Shown piece after piece: positions 45,655-55,484 of a DNA stretch of 64,000 bases (position 1 is the stretch's first letter; each line of letters begins with the position of its first letter). The notes under the pieces were generated by a model. The model was not told where the DNA came from. It searched no databases and saw nothing but the letters and a program-made list of their open reading frames with translations. Both the position numbers and the translations under genes were made by a program. The stretch spans positions 1,612,001 to 1,676,000 of the forward strand of contig NZ_CP018760.1 in assembly GCF_001913155.1 (NCBI RefSeq), given 5' to 3'. The DNA comes from Maribacter hydrothermalis. Lineage in GTDB: Bacteria > Bacteroidota > Bacteroidia > Flavobacteriales > Flavobacteriaceae.

Positions 45655-45662
45655 CAAAACTA
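45655..45662 (-). promoter_or_regulatory. Flavobacterial -7 promoter element of the aldo/keto reductase gene
   Basis: The minus strand reads TAGTTTTG, an exact TAnnTTTG match 28 bases upstream of the ATG. Confidence 0.45.
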
Positions 45663-45703
45663 CTAAATATATTGAGGATACCATCTATAATGCTCCCATA
45701 TCA

Positions 45704-46468
45704 CTAACTATCTATCTCTACCAATATAGGACAGTGATCACTATGTTTGGCACCCGATAATATTACCGATCTTGACAATCTCTTTTTTAATGTTTTGGCA
45801 ACCATGGCATAATCTAACCGCCAACCCTTATTGTTATTTCTAGCATTAGCTCTATAGCTCCACCAAGTATAATTATCCGGTTCAGAATTAAACTCCCTAA
45901 AGCTGTCTAAAAACCCGCTCGCTATAAAATTTCCTATCCATTCCCGTTCTACCGGTAAAAAACCGGATACATTTTTTAAACCAACAGGGTTGTGAATATC
46001 TATTGCTTTATGGCAAATATTATAATCCCCTAGCACAATTAAATTAGGCCTACTTAAAAGCAACTCATTAGTATATTCTTGAAAATCTGCCATGTACATA
46101 AGTTTATGATCTAAACGTTGAAGATTAGTGCCAGAAGGTAAATACATGCTCATTATAGAAATATCTCCAAAATCTGCTCTTATATTTCTCCCTTCGAAAT
46201 CCATATACTCTATTCCCGTACCGAATACTACATTATCTGGTTTTGTTTTGGAAAGTATGGCGACACCACTATATCCCTTCTTTTGAGCACTGTACCAATA
46301 ATTGTATTTATAACCTGCCTCTTCAAACAATAAAAGATCTAATTGCTCTTCGTTGGCCTTTATTTCTTGCAAACAAACAACATCTGGAGAAACGGTCACT
46401 AACCAATCTAAAAAACCTTTTTTTACTGCTGCCCTAATTCCATTTACATTATAGGATATAATTTTCAT
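45704..46468 (-). CDS. xth: Exodeoxyribonuclease III / AP endonuclease
   Basis: 254 residues when started at the ATG of MKIISYNVNGIRAA, the standard N-terminus; an upstream in-frame start would add 19 residues of no recognisable function. Catalytic blocks of the EEP fold are N7 (SYNVNGIR), E35 (CLQEIKA), GDYNICHKAIDIHNP, WWSYRANARNNNKGWRLDY and the terminal HSDHCPI. It repairs abasic sites and trims 3' ends. It is the second base-excision repair gene in the window after mutY. Confidence 0.95.
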   Translation of the reverse strand: MKIISYNVNGIRAAVKKGFLDWLVTVSPDVVCLQEIKANEEQLDLLLFEEAGYKYNYWYSAQKKGYSGVAILSKTKPDNVVFGTGIEYMDFEGRNIRADFGDISIMSMYLPSGTNLQRLDHKLMYMADFQEYTNELLLSRPNLIVLGDYNICHKAIDIHNPVGLKNVSGFLPVEREWIGNFIASGFLDSFREFNSEPDNYTWWSYRANARNNNKGWRLDYAMVAKTLKKRLSRSVILSGAKHSDHCPILVEIDS

Positions 46469-46595
46469 TCTGTATTGTTTAGGTTTAAAAATAAAAAAGA
46501 GTACTAGATTATTGACGATTACCACTCAATAAAATCATAATTTCACAGATTTGGAATATAATTTGCATGCAATTATTATCATTAAACAAAAACTC

Positions 46596-47117
46596 ATGTA
46601 CAAGTATTTATTTTCTGCCGTTTTAATCTTCTATTCCTCTTATATTGTTGCGCAAGCTTACCCAAATAACTTAAACAACCATGAAGTTAAAATTAATATC
46701 GGTCAATTTTTAGCTACTTCATCAGTAGAAACTAGTTATGAATACTATATAACCGAAGATGCAAGCTTAGGCGGCACCTTATATTTTAATGGTGACCCTA
46801 CTGATTATAATGGCAATTTTGGTATTGGACCCAATTTAAGAGCATATTTTGGATATAATCCTCGAAGCGGATTTTTTGCAGAAGTCTTTGGCCTTTATTA
46901 TACCGGAGAAGATTCTGAACTATCACAAAGCCTGGGTAGTAGAGACTTTGATTATACCACCACCGTTCTTGGTTTAGGTGCAGGATCTAAATGGACCACT
47001 AGAAGTCAACGTTTTATTCTTGAAATAAATTTAGGTTTAGGTAGAAATATTAATCCTGAAGATTTTCAAAATGACTTTTTGTTCAGAGCTGGTTTATCTA
47101 TAGGTTTTCGATTTTAA
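46596..47117 (+). CDS. Small outer-membrane beta-barrel protein, function unknown
   Basis: 173 residues from the ATG giving MYKYLFSAVLIFYSSYIVAQ, a signal peptide; an ATG-like start 15 codons upstream lacks signal character. The mature part alternates polar and aromatic residues in about eight strands (EVKINIGQFLATSSVETSYEYYI, FGIGPNLRAYFGYN, GFFAEVFGLYY, TVLGLGAGSKW). It ends with the aromatic F-R-F typical of outer-membrane proteins. It resembles DUF3575-like or OmpW-like barrels only in general form. It lies 26 bases before a TonB-dependent receptor gene and may be cotranscribed with it. Confidence 0.72.
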   Translation: MYKYLFSAVLIFYSSYIVAQAYPNNLNNHEVKINIGQFLATSSVETSYEYYITEDASLGGTLYFNGDPTDYNGNFGIGPNLRAYFGYNPRSGFFAEVFGLYYTGEDSELSQSLGSRDFDYTTTVLGLGAGSKWTTRSQRFILEINLGLGRNINPEDFQNDFLFRAGLSIGFRF

Positions 47118-47143
47118 TAGGTATTTTTGAGGTTTACACTCTT

Positions 47144-49231
47144 ATGAAAAATACAATTTTATCTTTACTTCTTTTTTTGTTATCCGTAAACATTTTTGCC
47201 CAGTCTACATCTTTAAAAGACAGTGTTACGGTACTAAATGAAGTTATTGTAATTGATACTCTTACCGCTAAAAATGCAATTGGCATTATACCTTCAAAAA
47301 CCATTGGCGCCATAACATTTGCCAATTATAGCCCTATTGATTTCATTAGTTCTATAAATCAAGTATCGGGAGTTTATGCACTCTCTGGTGCTTTAAATAC
47401 GAACAGAATAACCATAAGAGGTGTAGGCTCAAGAACACCATATGGTACAGATAAATTAAGGCTTTACTACAATAATATTCCTATAACCAATGGAACAGGT
47501 TCGTCCACTATTGAAGCTTTTGATTTAGAAAACCTTACCTCTGTTGAAATTATTAAAGGGCCAAAGGGTACAGGTTTTGGCACTAATTTGGGAGGGTCGA
47601 TTATTTTAAATACCAAGCAGCTTAGTAACCAACCTACAAAATTTACTAACAATACCACCATTGGCTCTTTTGGGTTATTAAAAAATAGTTTTGGATTTAC
47701 ACATTCTCAGAACGATTTCTATATGACTTTTCAATACGGGCATATGGAAATTGACGGGTACCGTGAGAATAATAGATTTGAACGTGACGGATTTCTTTTA
47801 AACACAATTTTTAAACTTTCTGATAAAAGTGAAGTAGGTCTATTAGTAAATCATATTGATTATTCCGCACAAATTGCCAGCTCGCTAAGCCAAGAGGATT
47901 TTGACGAAGACCCTACCCAAGCAGCTTTTATCTGGAAGGCATCAAAAGGATATGAAGATAACAATTATAGCCTTGTAGGCCTTTCGCACACCTATTACGC
48001 TAGCAGTAAATTAAAAAACACTACTAGTTTATTTTACACCTATTTAGATCATTACGAGCCTGCTCCATTTAATATTTTAGATGAGTATACAAATGGTTTT
48101 GGTTTTAGAACGTTGTTTACCGGTAATTTTAAATTTTTAGAAAATTCGCTATCATACACTTTTGGCGGTGAACTTTATAAAGATGAATATACCTGGGGAA
48201 CTTTCGAAAACTTGTATGGAGAGAATGATAATAAAGGAAGCCTACAAGGCGATATGCTTTCCAAAAACAAAGAATTTAGAAATCAATTTAATGGTTTTGC
48301 CACAATATTATACCCATTTACATCTAAACTTAAAGCGCAGTTGGGTATTAATATAAATAAAACTCAATACGATTTTAGAGACTTATTCAATTTAAACGAA
48401 TTAAATACTAGCGCCAATAGAGATTTTAGAACCCTATTCTTACCTAGCTTAGATATCAATTATTCTGTAAGACCTAATAGTCAATTGTTTGCTAATGTAA
48501 GTCGCGGTTTTTCTAACCCGAGTTTAGAAGAAACCCTAACACCCAATGGAATCATAAATCCTGATATTGTTCAGGAAACAGGAACAAATTATGAGCTTGG
48601 TATTGACCATAAAAGCAAAAATGACAAGTTAAAATTAACTATTGCGGTCTATTTAATGCCTATAAAAAATTTACTTGTGGCCAAACGTGTAGGTGACAAC
48701 CAATACATTGGCCGGAATGCAGGTAAAACAAGGCATCAAGGTGTTGATTTAGATTTGAGTTATCGATTTACCTTATCTAAAAAAATATCACTAACACCAT
48801 TTGTTAATTACACGTATAGCAATCATAAGTTTGTTGATTTTATAGATGAAGAAGCTAACGAGGATTATTCTGAAAATGCCTTAACGGGTATTCCTAAAAA
48901 CAAAATTAATTCAGGTTTGCAAACTAATTTTGGTAATGGTTTTTTCCTAAATATTACACATCAATTTGTAGATGAAATACCTTTGACTGATGCCAATACT
49001 CTTTACAGCACTTCTTTTAATCTTGTAAACTTTAAATTAGGCTACAAGAAACAGGTTTCTGACAAAATAAGAATAGGTTTAGATTTTGGTATTAATAACT
49101 TAACTGATGCCAAATATGCTCAATCAGTATTAATCAACGCTAGTGGGTTTGGTGGAAATGCCCCAAGGTATTTCTACCCTGGGAACACTATTAATTATTA
49201 TGGAGGCCTAAAGTTAAACTACATTCTTTAG
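47144..49231 (+). CDS. TonB-dependent outer-membrane receptor (siderophore/metal type)
   Basis: 695 residues. Signal peptide (about 1-20, ending FAQ), a very short N-terminal region with no carboxypeptidase-like domain, and a plug (about 30-160; SSINQVSGVYALSGALNTNRITIRGVGSR and VEIIKGPKGTGFGTNLGGSIIL). The barrel reaches the C-terminal strand NYYGGLKLNYIL. Architecture and size match FecA/FhuA-like metal-chelate receptors rather than SusC glycan porins. Substrate unknown. No SusD-like partner; a small barrel protein precedes it. Confidence 0.92.
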   Translation: MKNTILSLLLFLLSVNIFAQSTSLKDSVTVLNEVIVIDTLTAKNAIGIIPSKTIGAITFANYSPIDFISSINQVSGVYALSGALNTNRITIRGVGSRTPYGTDKLRLYYNNIPITNGTGSSTIEAFDLENLTSVEIIKGPKGTGFGTNLGGSIILNTKQLSNQPTKFTNNTTIGSFGLLKNSFGFTHSQNDFYMTFQYGHMEIDGYRENNRFERDGFLLNTIFKLSDKSEVGLLVNHIDYSAQIASSLSQEDFDEDPTQAAFIWKASKGYEDNNYSLVGLSHTYYASSKLKNTTSLFYTYLDHYEPAPFNILDEYTNGFGFRTLFTGNFKFLENSLSYTFGGELYKDEYTWGTFENLYGENDNKGSLQGDMLSKNKEFRNQFNGFATILYPFTSKLKAQLGININKTQYDFRDLFNLNELNTSANRDFRTLFLPSLDINYSVRPNSQLFANVSRGFSNPSLEETLTPNGIINPDIVQETGTNYELGIDHKSKNDKLKLTIAVYLMPIKNLLVAKRVGDNQYIGRNAGKTRHQGVDLDLSYRFTLSKKISLTPFVNYTYSNHKFVDFIDEEANEDYSENALTGIPKNKINSGLQTNFGNGFFLNITHQFVDEIPLTDANTLYSTSFNLVNFKLGYKKQVSDKIRIGLDFGINNLTDAKYAQSVLINASGFGGNAPRYFYPGNTINYYGGLKLNYIL

Positions 49232-49235
49232 TAGT

Positions 49236-50780
49236 CTATTCCATTTTTTTCAACCATGTTTTCATATCAACAGCATTATGGATTATTCCATTTAATGCGG
49301 ATATAGCAACACGCTCTTGTTCCATAGAATCCCTATGCCTTATTGTAACCGTTTGGTCTTCTAATGTTTGGTGATCTACCGTAATACAGAATGGGGTACC
49401 ATTGGCATCTTGCCTTCTATAACGTCTACCAACCGCATCTTTTTCATCGTATGCTACGTTAAAATCATATTTAAGTTCATCAACAATACTTTGTGCTACC
49501 TCTTGCAAACCATCTTTCTTCAATAATGGTAAAATAGCTGCTTTAATTGGGGCTAATACCGCAGGTAATTTAAGAACTGTTCTTGTGGTATTATTTTCTA
49601 ATTCTTCTTCCACTAATGAGTTTGAGAATACGGCTAAGAACATTCTATCTAAACCAATAGAAGTTTCCAGCACATAGGGCACGTAGTTTTTATTAACCTC
49701 ATGATCAAAATACTGAAGCTTTTTACCTGAAAATTTTTCGTGACTACTTAAATCAAAATCGGTTCGGGAATGAATTCCTTCTAATTCTTTAAAACCGAAT
49801 GGAAAACGGAATTCTATATCAGCTGCTGCATCTGCATAATGTGCTAATTTTTCATGATCATGGAAACGATAGTTCTCTTGACCTAAACCTAAAGATAAAT
49901 GCCATTTCATCCTTTTTTCTTTCCAAACCTCGTACCACTCTTTTTGGGAACCAGGTTGAATAAAAAATTGCATTTCCATTTGTTCGAATTCTCTCATTCT
50001 AAAAATAAATTGTCTCGCAACAATTTCATTTCTAAAAGCTTTACCAGTCTGTGCAATTCCGAAAGGAATTTTCATACGACCAGATTTCTGTACATTTAAA
50101 AAATTTACAAAAATACCTTGTGCAGTCTCCGGTCTTAAAAATAGATCCATTGCACTTTCGGCATTTGCTCCTAATTTGGTGCCGAACATTAGGTTAAACT
50201 GCTTTACATCTGTCCAGTTTTTAGAACCGGACATTGGACAGGCTATATCCAATTCTTCAATAAGCGCTTTTACGTCAGCAAGATCCTCTTTCTGTAAAGA
50301 TTTCCCTAAACGACTTAAAATAGTCTTCCCTTGTTGTAGATAATCAACTACCCGCTGATTGGTAGCTAAAAAAGTCTCTTTATTAAAAGTATCGCCAAAG
50401 CGCTTTTCGGCCTTGCTGACCTCTTTCTCTATTTTTGCATCAATTTTAGCTACATAATCTTCAACCAAAACATCTGCACGATATCTTTTCTTAGAGTCTT
50501 TATTATCAATCAAAGGGTCATTGAACGCATCTATATGCCCAGAAGCTTTCCATGTTAACGGGTGCATAAATATAGCCGCGTCTAACCCAACAATATTATC
50601 ATTGAGCTGAACCATAGCTTTCCACCAATACTCACGTATATTCTTTTTAAGTTCTGCGCCGTTTTGACCGTAGTCATATACTGCGCTCAACCCATCATAA
50701 ATTTCACTTGATTGGAATACATAACCGTATTCCTTTGCGTGAGAAATTACACGCTTAAAATCATCTTCTTGCTTTGCCAT
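49236..50780 (-). CDS. glyS: Glycyl-tRNA synthetase (class II, alpha2 type)
   Basis: 514 residues of the dimeric single-chain type, unlike the two-subunit enzyme of E. coli. Landmarks: KRVISHAKEYGYVFQSSEIYDGLSAVYDYGQNGAELKKNI at the N-terminus (class-specific YGP-type motif), motif 2 RPETAQGIFVNF and FRNEIVARQFIFRMREFEQMEMQFF, motif 3 TSIGLDRMFLAVF. The C-terminal anticodon-binding domain contains GRRYRRQDANGTPFCITVDHQTLEDQTVTIRHRDS. An exact -7 box ends 4 bases before the ATG, suggesting a leaderless mRNA. Confidence 0.97.
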   Translation of the reverse strand: MAKQEDDFKRVISHAKEYGYVFQSSEIYDGLSAVYDYGQNGAELKKNIREYWWKAMVQLNDNIVGLDAAIFMHPLTWKASGHIDAFNDPLIDNKDSKKRYRADVLVEDYVAKIDAKIEKEVSKAEKRFGDTFNKETFLATNQRVVDYLQQGKTILSRLGKSLQKEDLADVKALIEELDIACPMSGSKNWTDVKQFNLMFGTKLGANAESAMDLFLRPETAQGIFVNFLNVQKSGRMKIPFGIAQTGKAFRNEIVARQFIFRMREFEQMEMQFFIQPGSQKEWYEVWKEKRMKWHLSLGLGQENYRFHDHEKLAHYADAAADIEFRFPFGFKELEGIHSRTDFDLSSHEKFSGKKLQYFDHEVNKNYVPYVLETSIGLDRMFLAVFSNSLVEEELENNTTRTVLKLPAVLAPIKAAILPLLKKDGLQEVAQSIVDELKYDFNVAYDEKDAVGRRYRRQDANGTPFCITVDHQTLEDQTVTIRHRDSMEQERVAISALNGIIHNAVDMKTWLKKME

Positions 50781-50784
50781 GTGG

Positions 50785-50792
50785 CAAAAATA
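50785..50792 (-). promoter_or_regulatory. Flavobacterial -7 promoter element of glyS
   Basis: The minus strand reads TATTTTTG, an exact TAnnTTTG match only 4 bases from the ATG, so transcription should begin at or near the start codon. No -33 TTG at standard spacing. Confidence 0.45.
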
Positions 50793-50817
50793 GAATAATA
50801 GCCCAAAAAAAGAATAA

Positions 50818-51717
50818 TTATTTTAATTGAAATTCCGAAGAAGTAATTAATCGTTCATCTTCAAATACATTTAAGGTGTAATTACCATCCATTAAAGAAC
50901 CTTCTGGTATGGTAATAGAATCACATAAATACATATCTATGCCTGTAAAAACAAACGCTACCCTTTTGCTATAAACATTACCATTTACGGTAATAGTATT
51001 GGCGTTATCTTCAATAACCTGCTTGTTTGGGTCTAAGAATTGCAAATAAATTATTTTTTCATTATTTGCCTCACTCTCATCCGCCAATATGGTCACACAA
51101 CCTCTCAGTTTTTCTATAATAGAAGCTTTATTGGTCTTTGTGGGCCTTGTACCTCTAATTAACCTAAAGCCACTTCCTTCTGCATTGGCCATTTTTAAAT
51201 AGCTCTTTGTTTTTAATTTTTGATTAAGCTCAAGTATTTTTCTTCTTTGTAACGCTTCCGCTTCTGCTAACGAATTACTATTTGCACGCAATTCTTCAAC
51301 CTGTTTACGCGACTCATCATACTTATCGGTAAGTAGCATGTTATTATAGCGCAAGAAATTATTTTTAAGTATTAAACTATCGTTCTTAGATTCCAATCTA
51401 CGTAGTTCGGTTTTAAACTCTCTTAATTTCTGAACTGTAAAATTTAATCGCCCTACAGAATCTAAAAGTTCTTGCACTTTAAATTTAGAATCTTGAAGTT
51501 CAATTTCGTTCATTTCATTCTTGGCAGACAAACGATCTACATCTGCTTTCATAATAGTAAGATCTTTTATAAGAATAGCTTTCTCTTGTTCTAAAAAATC
51601 AATTTGAGAATTCGACTGTGCATAACTATAATAGAAGGCAATTAAAAGCGCAATAATAACCGCCACAAATGCGGCGAGTATTATTTTATAATTGAATTTG
51701 GTATCTTGACTATTCAT
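50818..51717 (-). CDS. Membrane-anchored coiled-coil protein, function unknown
   Basis: 299 residues. A short cytoplasmic N-terminus precedes one membrane span (about 12-33). A long coiled coil follows (about 38-170), rich in Leu/Glu/Lys heptads (DFLEQEKAILIKDLTIMKADVDRLSAKNE). The C-terminal domain of about 120 residues is beta-rich (LRGCVTILADESEANNEKIIYLQFLDPNKQVI ... GNYTLNVFEDERLI). Similar proteins exist across flavobacteria without known role. The topology suggests an envelope protein facing the periplasm. Divergent from comF across 39 bases. Confidence 0.72.
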   Translation of the reverse strand: MNSQDTKFNYKIILAAFVAVIIALLIAFYYSYAQSNSQIDFLEQEKAILIKDLTIMKADVDRLSAKNEMNEIELQDSKFKVQELLDSVGRLNFTVQKLREFKTELRRLESKNDSLILKNNFLRYNNMLLTDKYDESRKQVEELRANSNSLAEAEALQRRKILELNQKLKTKSYLKMANAEGSGFRLIRGTRPTKTNKASIIEKLRGCVTILADESEANNEKIIYLQFLDPNKQVIEDNANTITVNGNVYSKRVAFVFTGIDMYLCDSITIPEGSLMDGNYTLNVFEDERLITSSEFQLK

Positions 51718-51756
51718 TTAAAAGCGGCTGTAGGTTAATTAAATCTGTAAAATTGG

Positions 51757-52464
51757 ATGCAAAATAGAATATCAAATATACTAAAGGATGTTACTAACAT
51801 TCTATTGCCCATATCATGTTTTGGTTGTAATGCACGATTATATAGAGGAGAGGTTACTCTCTGCACATCTTGTCGACATCAATTACCACTCACCGAGTAC
51901 AACTTTAACGTTGAAAATGCTGTTGACCGTATTTTTTATGGTCGAATTAACATTAAAAAGGCAAGTTCATTCTTACATTTTACCGAAACTGGGATTGTAA
52001 AAAATCTAATTCATTATTTAAAGTACAAAAACCAAGAAAGTATTGGACAGTTCTTAGGAGATTGGCAAGGTCAAATATTAAAAGAGCAAGGGCATCTAAA
52101 TCATATTGATTTTGTTATTCCTGTACCTTTACATCGTAAAAAACTAAGTAAACGCGGTTATAACCAAGTATCGCTTTTTGCAACACAAATTGCATTACAT
52201 CTTAATACTTGTTATGCCGATAATTTTTTAATTAAAACTGCAAATACCCGAACCCAAACTAAAAAGAACAGATTAAACAGATGGTATGATAACCGTTCTT
52301 TATATGAAATTAAAAACCCACAACTTCTGGAGAATAAATCTATTTTATTGATTGATGATGTTATTACTACTGGAGCAACTATGGAGATATGCGCAAACAC
52401 TTTTAAGGATATTAAAGAGGTAACGATTTATATTTTAAGTATGGCAGTTGTATCTAACGGATAG
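51757..52464 (+). CDS. comF: ComF family phosphoribosyltransferase-like protein
   Basis: 235 residues. The N-terminal zinc-ribbon has cysteines in LPISCFGCNARL and TLCTSCRHQL. The phosphoribosyltransferase-type domain has VIPVPLHRKKLSKRGYNQVSLFA, RLNR in the middle (TKKNRLNRW) and the PRPP loop ILLIDDVITTGATM near the C-terminus. ComF proteins act in uptake and processing of single-stranded DNA in transformation. Other competence genes are not in the window. Confidence 0.92.
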   Translation: MQNRISNILKDVTNILLPISCFGCNARLYRGEVTLCTSCRHQLPLTEYNFNVENAVDRIFYGRINIKKASSFLHFTETGIVKNLIHYLKYKNQESIGQFLGDWQGQILKEQGHLNHIDFVIPVPLHRKKLSKRGYNQVSLFATQIALHLNTCYADNFLIKTANTRTQTKKNRLNRWYDNRSLYEIKNPQLLENKSILLIDDVITTGATMEICANTFKDIKEVTIYILSMAVVSNG

Positions 52465-52509
52465 ATTTCTATAAAATATGTCGTTTCTTTGTAATCGATA
52501 ATAGCACTT

Positions 52510-54126
52510 ATGAGTAGAAAAATTCTTGGATTTGTATTCGTATTTATCATAGTATTGGTTTCTTACCAATGTGCCCAACGAGGAACACCTACTGGTGGTC
52601 CAAAAGATACCACTGCTCCAGAATTATTAAGGGCGGAGCCCCCTAACATGAGTGTCAATTTTAATGAACAAAAAATAAGGCTTTATTTTAACGAGCTTGT
52701 AAAACTAAAAGATATTCAAAAACAGCTCATTATATCTCCACCCTTAAAATACGCTCCCGTACTTACTCCATTAGGTAATGCAAATAAATATGTAGAAATT
52801 ACTATTAAGGATACTTTAGACCCCAATACTACTTATACCTTAAATTTTGGCCAGGGTATTGTTGATAATAATGAAGAAAATCCACTACCCTTCTTTACCT
52901 ATGTTTTTTCCACCGGCAATTATATAGATTCCCTAGAACTTTCGGGCGTTATAACTGATGCTTTCAACAAAAAGGTCGATGAATTTGTGAGCATTATGTT
53001 ATATAAAATAGATAGTACGTATACAGATTCTACACTTTATAAAAAACCGCCAAATTATATAACTAACACACTTGATAGTGCCGTTATCTTTAAACTAAAA
53101 AATTTAAAGGAAGGTAAATATGCCTTATTTGCAATAAAAGATGCTGCCGGAAACAATTTATTTGACCAAAAATCTGATAAAATTGGCTTTGTTGAAGACA
53201 CTATAAACTTACCCACAGATTCTATTTATTTATTAAACCTTTTTAAAGAGATACCTGATTATGGGGTTGCAGTACCTAGTATGGAAGCTAGTAATAAAAT
53301 AAGTTTTGGCTATTACGGCGACGGCTCCTCGTTAGCTATTAAAACCATTACAGCTTTACCAGATTCAGTAAAATATAGGGTTACAAAAGAAAGAGAAAAA
53401 GACACCTTAAATTTTTGGTTTACCCCATATAAAATGGACTCTTTACTTTTTGCAATTACCAATGAAAGCTTAAAAATTTCTGATACTTTTAATGTTAAAA
53501 GTAGAAAAGTTGCCTTCGATTCTCTTAAATTATCTTTAAATCAAAGTGGTAATTTGGATTTTGACAAGCCTATTAATCTAATGGTCAATTCTCCTTTAAT
53601 GAACGTTGATAGTACCAAAATAAAACTAATAGACAAAGACTCTATTTTAGTTGTTCATAATTTAAAACTAGATACACTTGAAAATCAGCTTAATTTTGAT
53701 TTTAAAGTATTGCCTAATCAAAATTACAGAATTGAACTTTTACCAGGGGCTGTTACCGATTTCTTTGAAAATACCAACGATACTGTTTACTTTAATATGA
53801 GAACAAAAAGTATTGCTGACTATGGTAATCTTACTATTAATATCAATGGGTCTAATATAAAATATCCCATAATTGTTCAGCTTACAAATGATAAAGGGGA
53901 ACTACAAAGAGAAATCTATGCCGAAGAAGGTAAGGTCTTTGTATTTAATAATTTAAATCCAGGTAAATATATGGCCAGGGTAATATTCGATGAAAATGCA
54001 AATCGAAAATGGGATACCGGTAATTTTTTAAAGAAAATACAACCCGAAAAAATTAGCTATTACCCATCCTTAATTGAGCTACGGGCCAATTGGGAAAAAG
54101 TAGAAACTTTTAACCTATTAAATTAA
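52510..54126 (+). CDS. Lipoprotein with N-terminal bacterial Ig-like (Big_5) domain
   Basis: 538 residues. Lipoprotein signal peptide with lipobox VSYQC, followed by AQRGTPTGGPKDTTAPELLRAEPPNMSVNF. This is the typical opening of a flavobacterial family with a Big_5 (SbsA Ig-like) domain at about 35-135. Downstream are further beta-sandwich modules. A C-terminal segment (NLNPGKYMARVIFDENANRKWDTGNFLKKIQPE) resembles the SpaA/carboxypeptidase-regulatory fold. It is probably a surface or periplasmic lipoprotein of unknown role. The last 17 bases overlap the opposing amidase gene. Confidence 0.8.
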   Translation: MSRKILGFVFVFIIVLVSYQCAQRGTPTGGPKDTTAPELLRAEPPNMSVNFNEQKIRLYFNELVKLKDIQKQLIISPPLKYAPVLTPLGNANKYVEITIKDTLDPNTTYTLNFGQGIVDNNEENPLPFFTYVFSTGNYIDSLELSGVITDAFNKKVDEFVSIMLYKIDSTYTDSTLYKKPPNYITNTLDSAVIFKLKNLKEGKYALFAIKDAAGNNLFDQKSDKIGFVEDTINLPTDSIYLLNLFKEIPDYGVAVPSMEASNKISFGYYGDGSSLAIKTITALPDSVKYRVTKEREKDTLNFWFTPYKMDSLLFAITNESLKISDTFNVKSRKVAFDSLKLSLNQSGNLDFDKPINLMVNSPLMNVDSTKIKLIDKDSILVVHNLKLDTLENQLNFDFKVLPNQNYRIELLPGAVTDFFENTNDTVYFNMRTKSIADYGNLTININGSNIKYPIIVQLTNDKGELQREIYAEEGKVFVFNNLNPGKYMARVIFDENANRKWDTGNFLKKIQPEKISYYPSLIELRANWEKVETFNLLN

Positions 54127-54895
54127 ATTGATCGCGATCTTCTAAAAAAGGAAGCTTAGTTCGTAAACCATCAATTTCATTTTTACTTATTTCTACTATC
54201 AAAATTTCTTCCTTCTTAGAAATTTCCATTAAACCACCTTGTGGATTATAACAACTTGTATGTCCTGGGTAATTGTGGCCTATTTTATCTGTTCCAATGC
54301 GGTTTACTCCTATGCAATAGACCATGTTCTCAATGGCGCGGGCCTTTAATAAAGTATCCCACGCATTAATTCTTGGTGCAGGCCAATTTGCTGCGTAAAT
54401 CAAAATGTCAAAATTTTCTGTGTTTCTACTCCAAACTGGAAAACGGAGATCATAGCAAATTAAGGGGCAAATTTTAAAACCTTTATAATCCACAATTAAC
54501 CTTAGGGAACCAGCAGTGAATTTTACATGCTCCCCGGCCAAAGTAAACGTATGCTTTTTATCGTAAGCAAATGTTTCTCCATTTGGCTTTATAAAAAATA
54601 ATCTATTGTAGTTGAAACTATCCTCTTTAAAAACAGTACTACCAACAATGGCCGTATTATACTTGCTGGCCATTTGTTTCATCCAAGTTAATGTCAATAT
54701 ACCTTCTTCCTCCTTTAAATTATCAGGGGACATTGTAAAACCCGATGTAAACATTTCGGGCAAGACAATGATATCAACAGCTTCTCTAATTTGTTCAATT
54801 TTGGAAGTAAACATGGCTCTATTGGCAATGGGGTCTTCCCAAAATAGTTCCGTCTGTATTAAAGCTATCTTTAAACCAATATTATTTTGTGTCAT
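54110..54895 (-). CDS. Nitrilase-superfamily amidase (omega-amidase/YafV-like)
   Basis: 261 residues. The Glu-Lys-Cys triad is visible: E47 in IIVLPEMFTSGF, the lysine in AYDKKHTFTLAGEH and the cysteine in ICPLICYDLRFPVWSRN. Length and the FTSGF/RFPVW blocks match the YafV group, which hydrolyses 2-oxoglutaramate or 2-oxosuccinamate in methionine salvage or glutamine transamination. It is cytoplasmic, with no signal peptide. The ankyrin gene precedes it by 1 base on the same strand. Confidence 0.88.
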   Translation of the reverse strand: MTQNNIGLKIALIQTELFWEDPIANRAMFTSKIEQIREAVDIIVLPEMFTSGFTMSPDNLKEEEGILTLTWMKQMASKYNTAIVGSTVFKEDSFNYNRLFFIKPNGETFAYDKKHTFTLAGEHVKFTAGSLRLIVDYKGFKICPLICYDLRFPVWSRNTENFDILIYAANWPAPRINAWDTLLKARAIENMVYCIGVNRIGTDKIGHNYPGHTSCYNPQGGLMEISKKEEILIVEISKNEIDGLRTKLPFLEDRDQFNLIG

Positions 54896-54896
54896 T

Positions 54897-55361
54897 TTAC
54901 TCTAATAAGTCTATAAAAGCATTTAATCCTTGGGTTTTTGCATGGTCTAGTGCTGTATTACCCCTATTATCTTTAATAACTTTATCTGCACCGTTTGCTA
55001 TTAACAATTTGGCTATTTCTAAACGATTAAATTGAGCCGCATAGATAAGACAAGTGGCACCCATAGCATTTCTCTCGTTTAATTGAGCACCTTTTTCAAT
55101 TAAAAGTTTTGCGATATCTGTATAACCCTTAAAACAAACTCCCATTAAAGCTGTATTGCCAGATGCATCTACCGCATCTATTTTGGCACCTTTTTCCAGT
55201 AATAACGATGCAATTTCCATTTCATCATAATACGTAGCAAGAATCAATGGGGTAGACCCACGCAAATCTTTACTATTTATTAGCACAGGGTTTTTTTCTA
55301 TCATTGGTTTTACCTCATTAAAATTCCCCTCCCTTATCGCTTTAAAAAAAAACTCATTCAT
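54897..55361 (-). CDS. Small ankyrin-repeat protein
   Basis: 154 residues consisting of about four ankyrin repeats: LRGSTPLILATYYDEMEIASLLLEKGAKIDAVDA, SGNTALMGVCFKGYTDIAKLLIEKGAQLNERNA, MGATCLIYAAQFNRLEIAKLLIANGADKVIKDN and a final NRGNTALDHAKTQG. It has no signal peptide or other domain, so it is probably a cytoplasmic protein-interaction module. It is cotranscribed with the amidase gene (1-base gap); a shared role is unproven. Confidence 0.88.
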   Translation of the reverse strand: MNEFFFKAIREGNFNEVKPMIEKNPVLINSKDLRGSTPLILATYYDEMEIASLLLEKGAKIDAVDASGNTALMGVCFKGYTDIAKLLIEKGAQLNERNAMGATCLIYAAQFNRLEIAKLLIANGADKVIKDNRGNTALDHAKTQGLNAFIDLLE

Positions 55362-55484
55362 AAATTAATAGTTTAGTGAAAATTAAAAATTTGTAAGAAA
55401 TACTACAGATTATACTTTCGTTTAACTGATATATTTTCTTACTTTATAATAAAAATGTACCTTTAATGCATAAAACACTCCATA

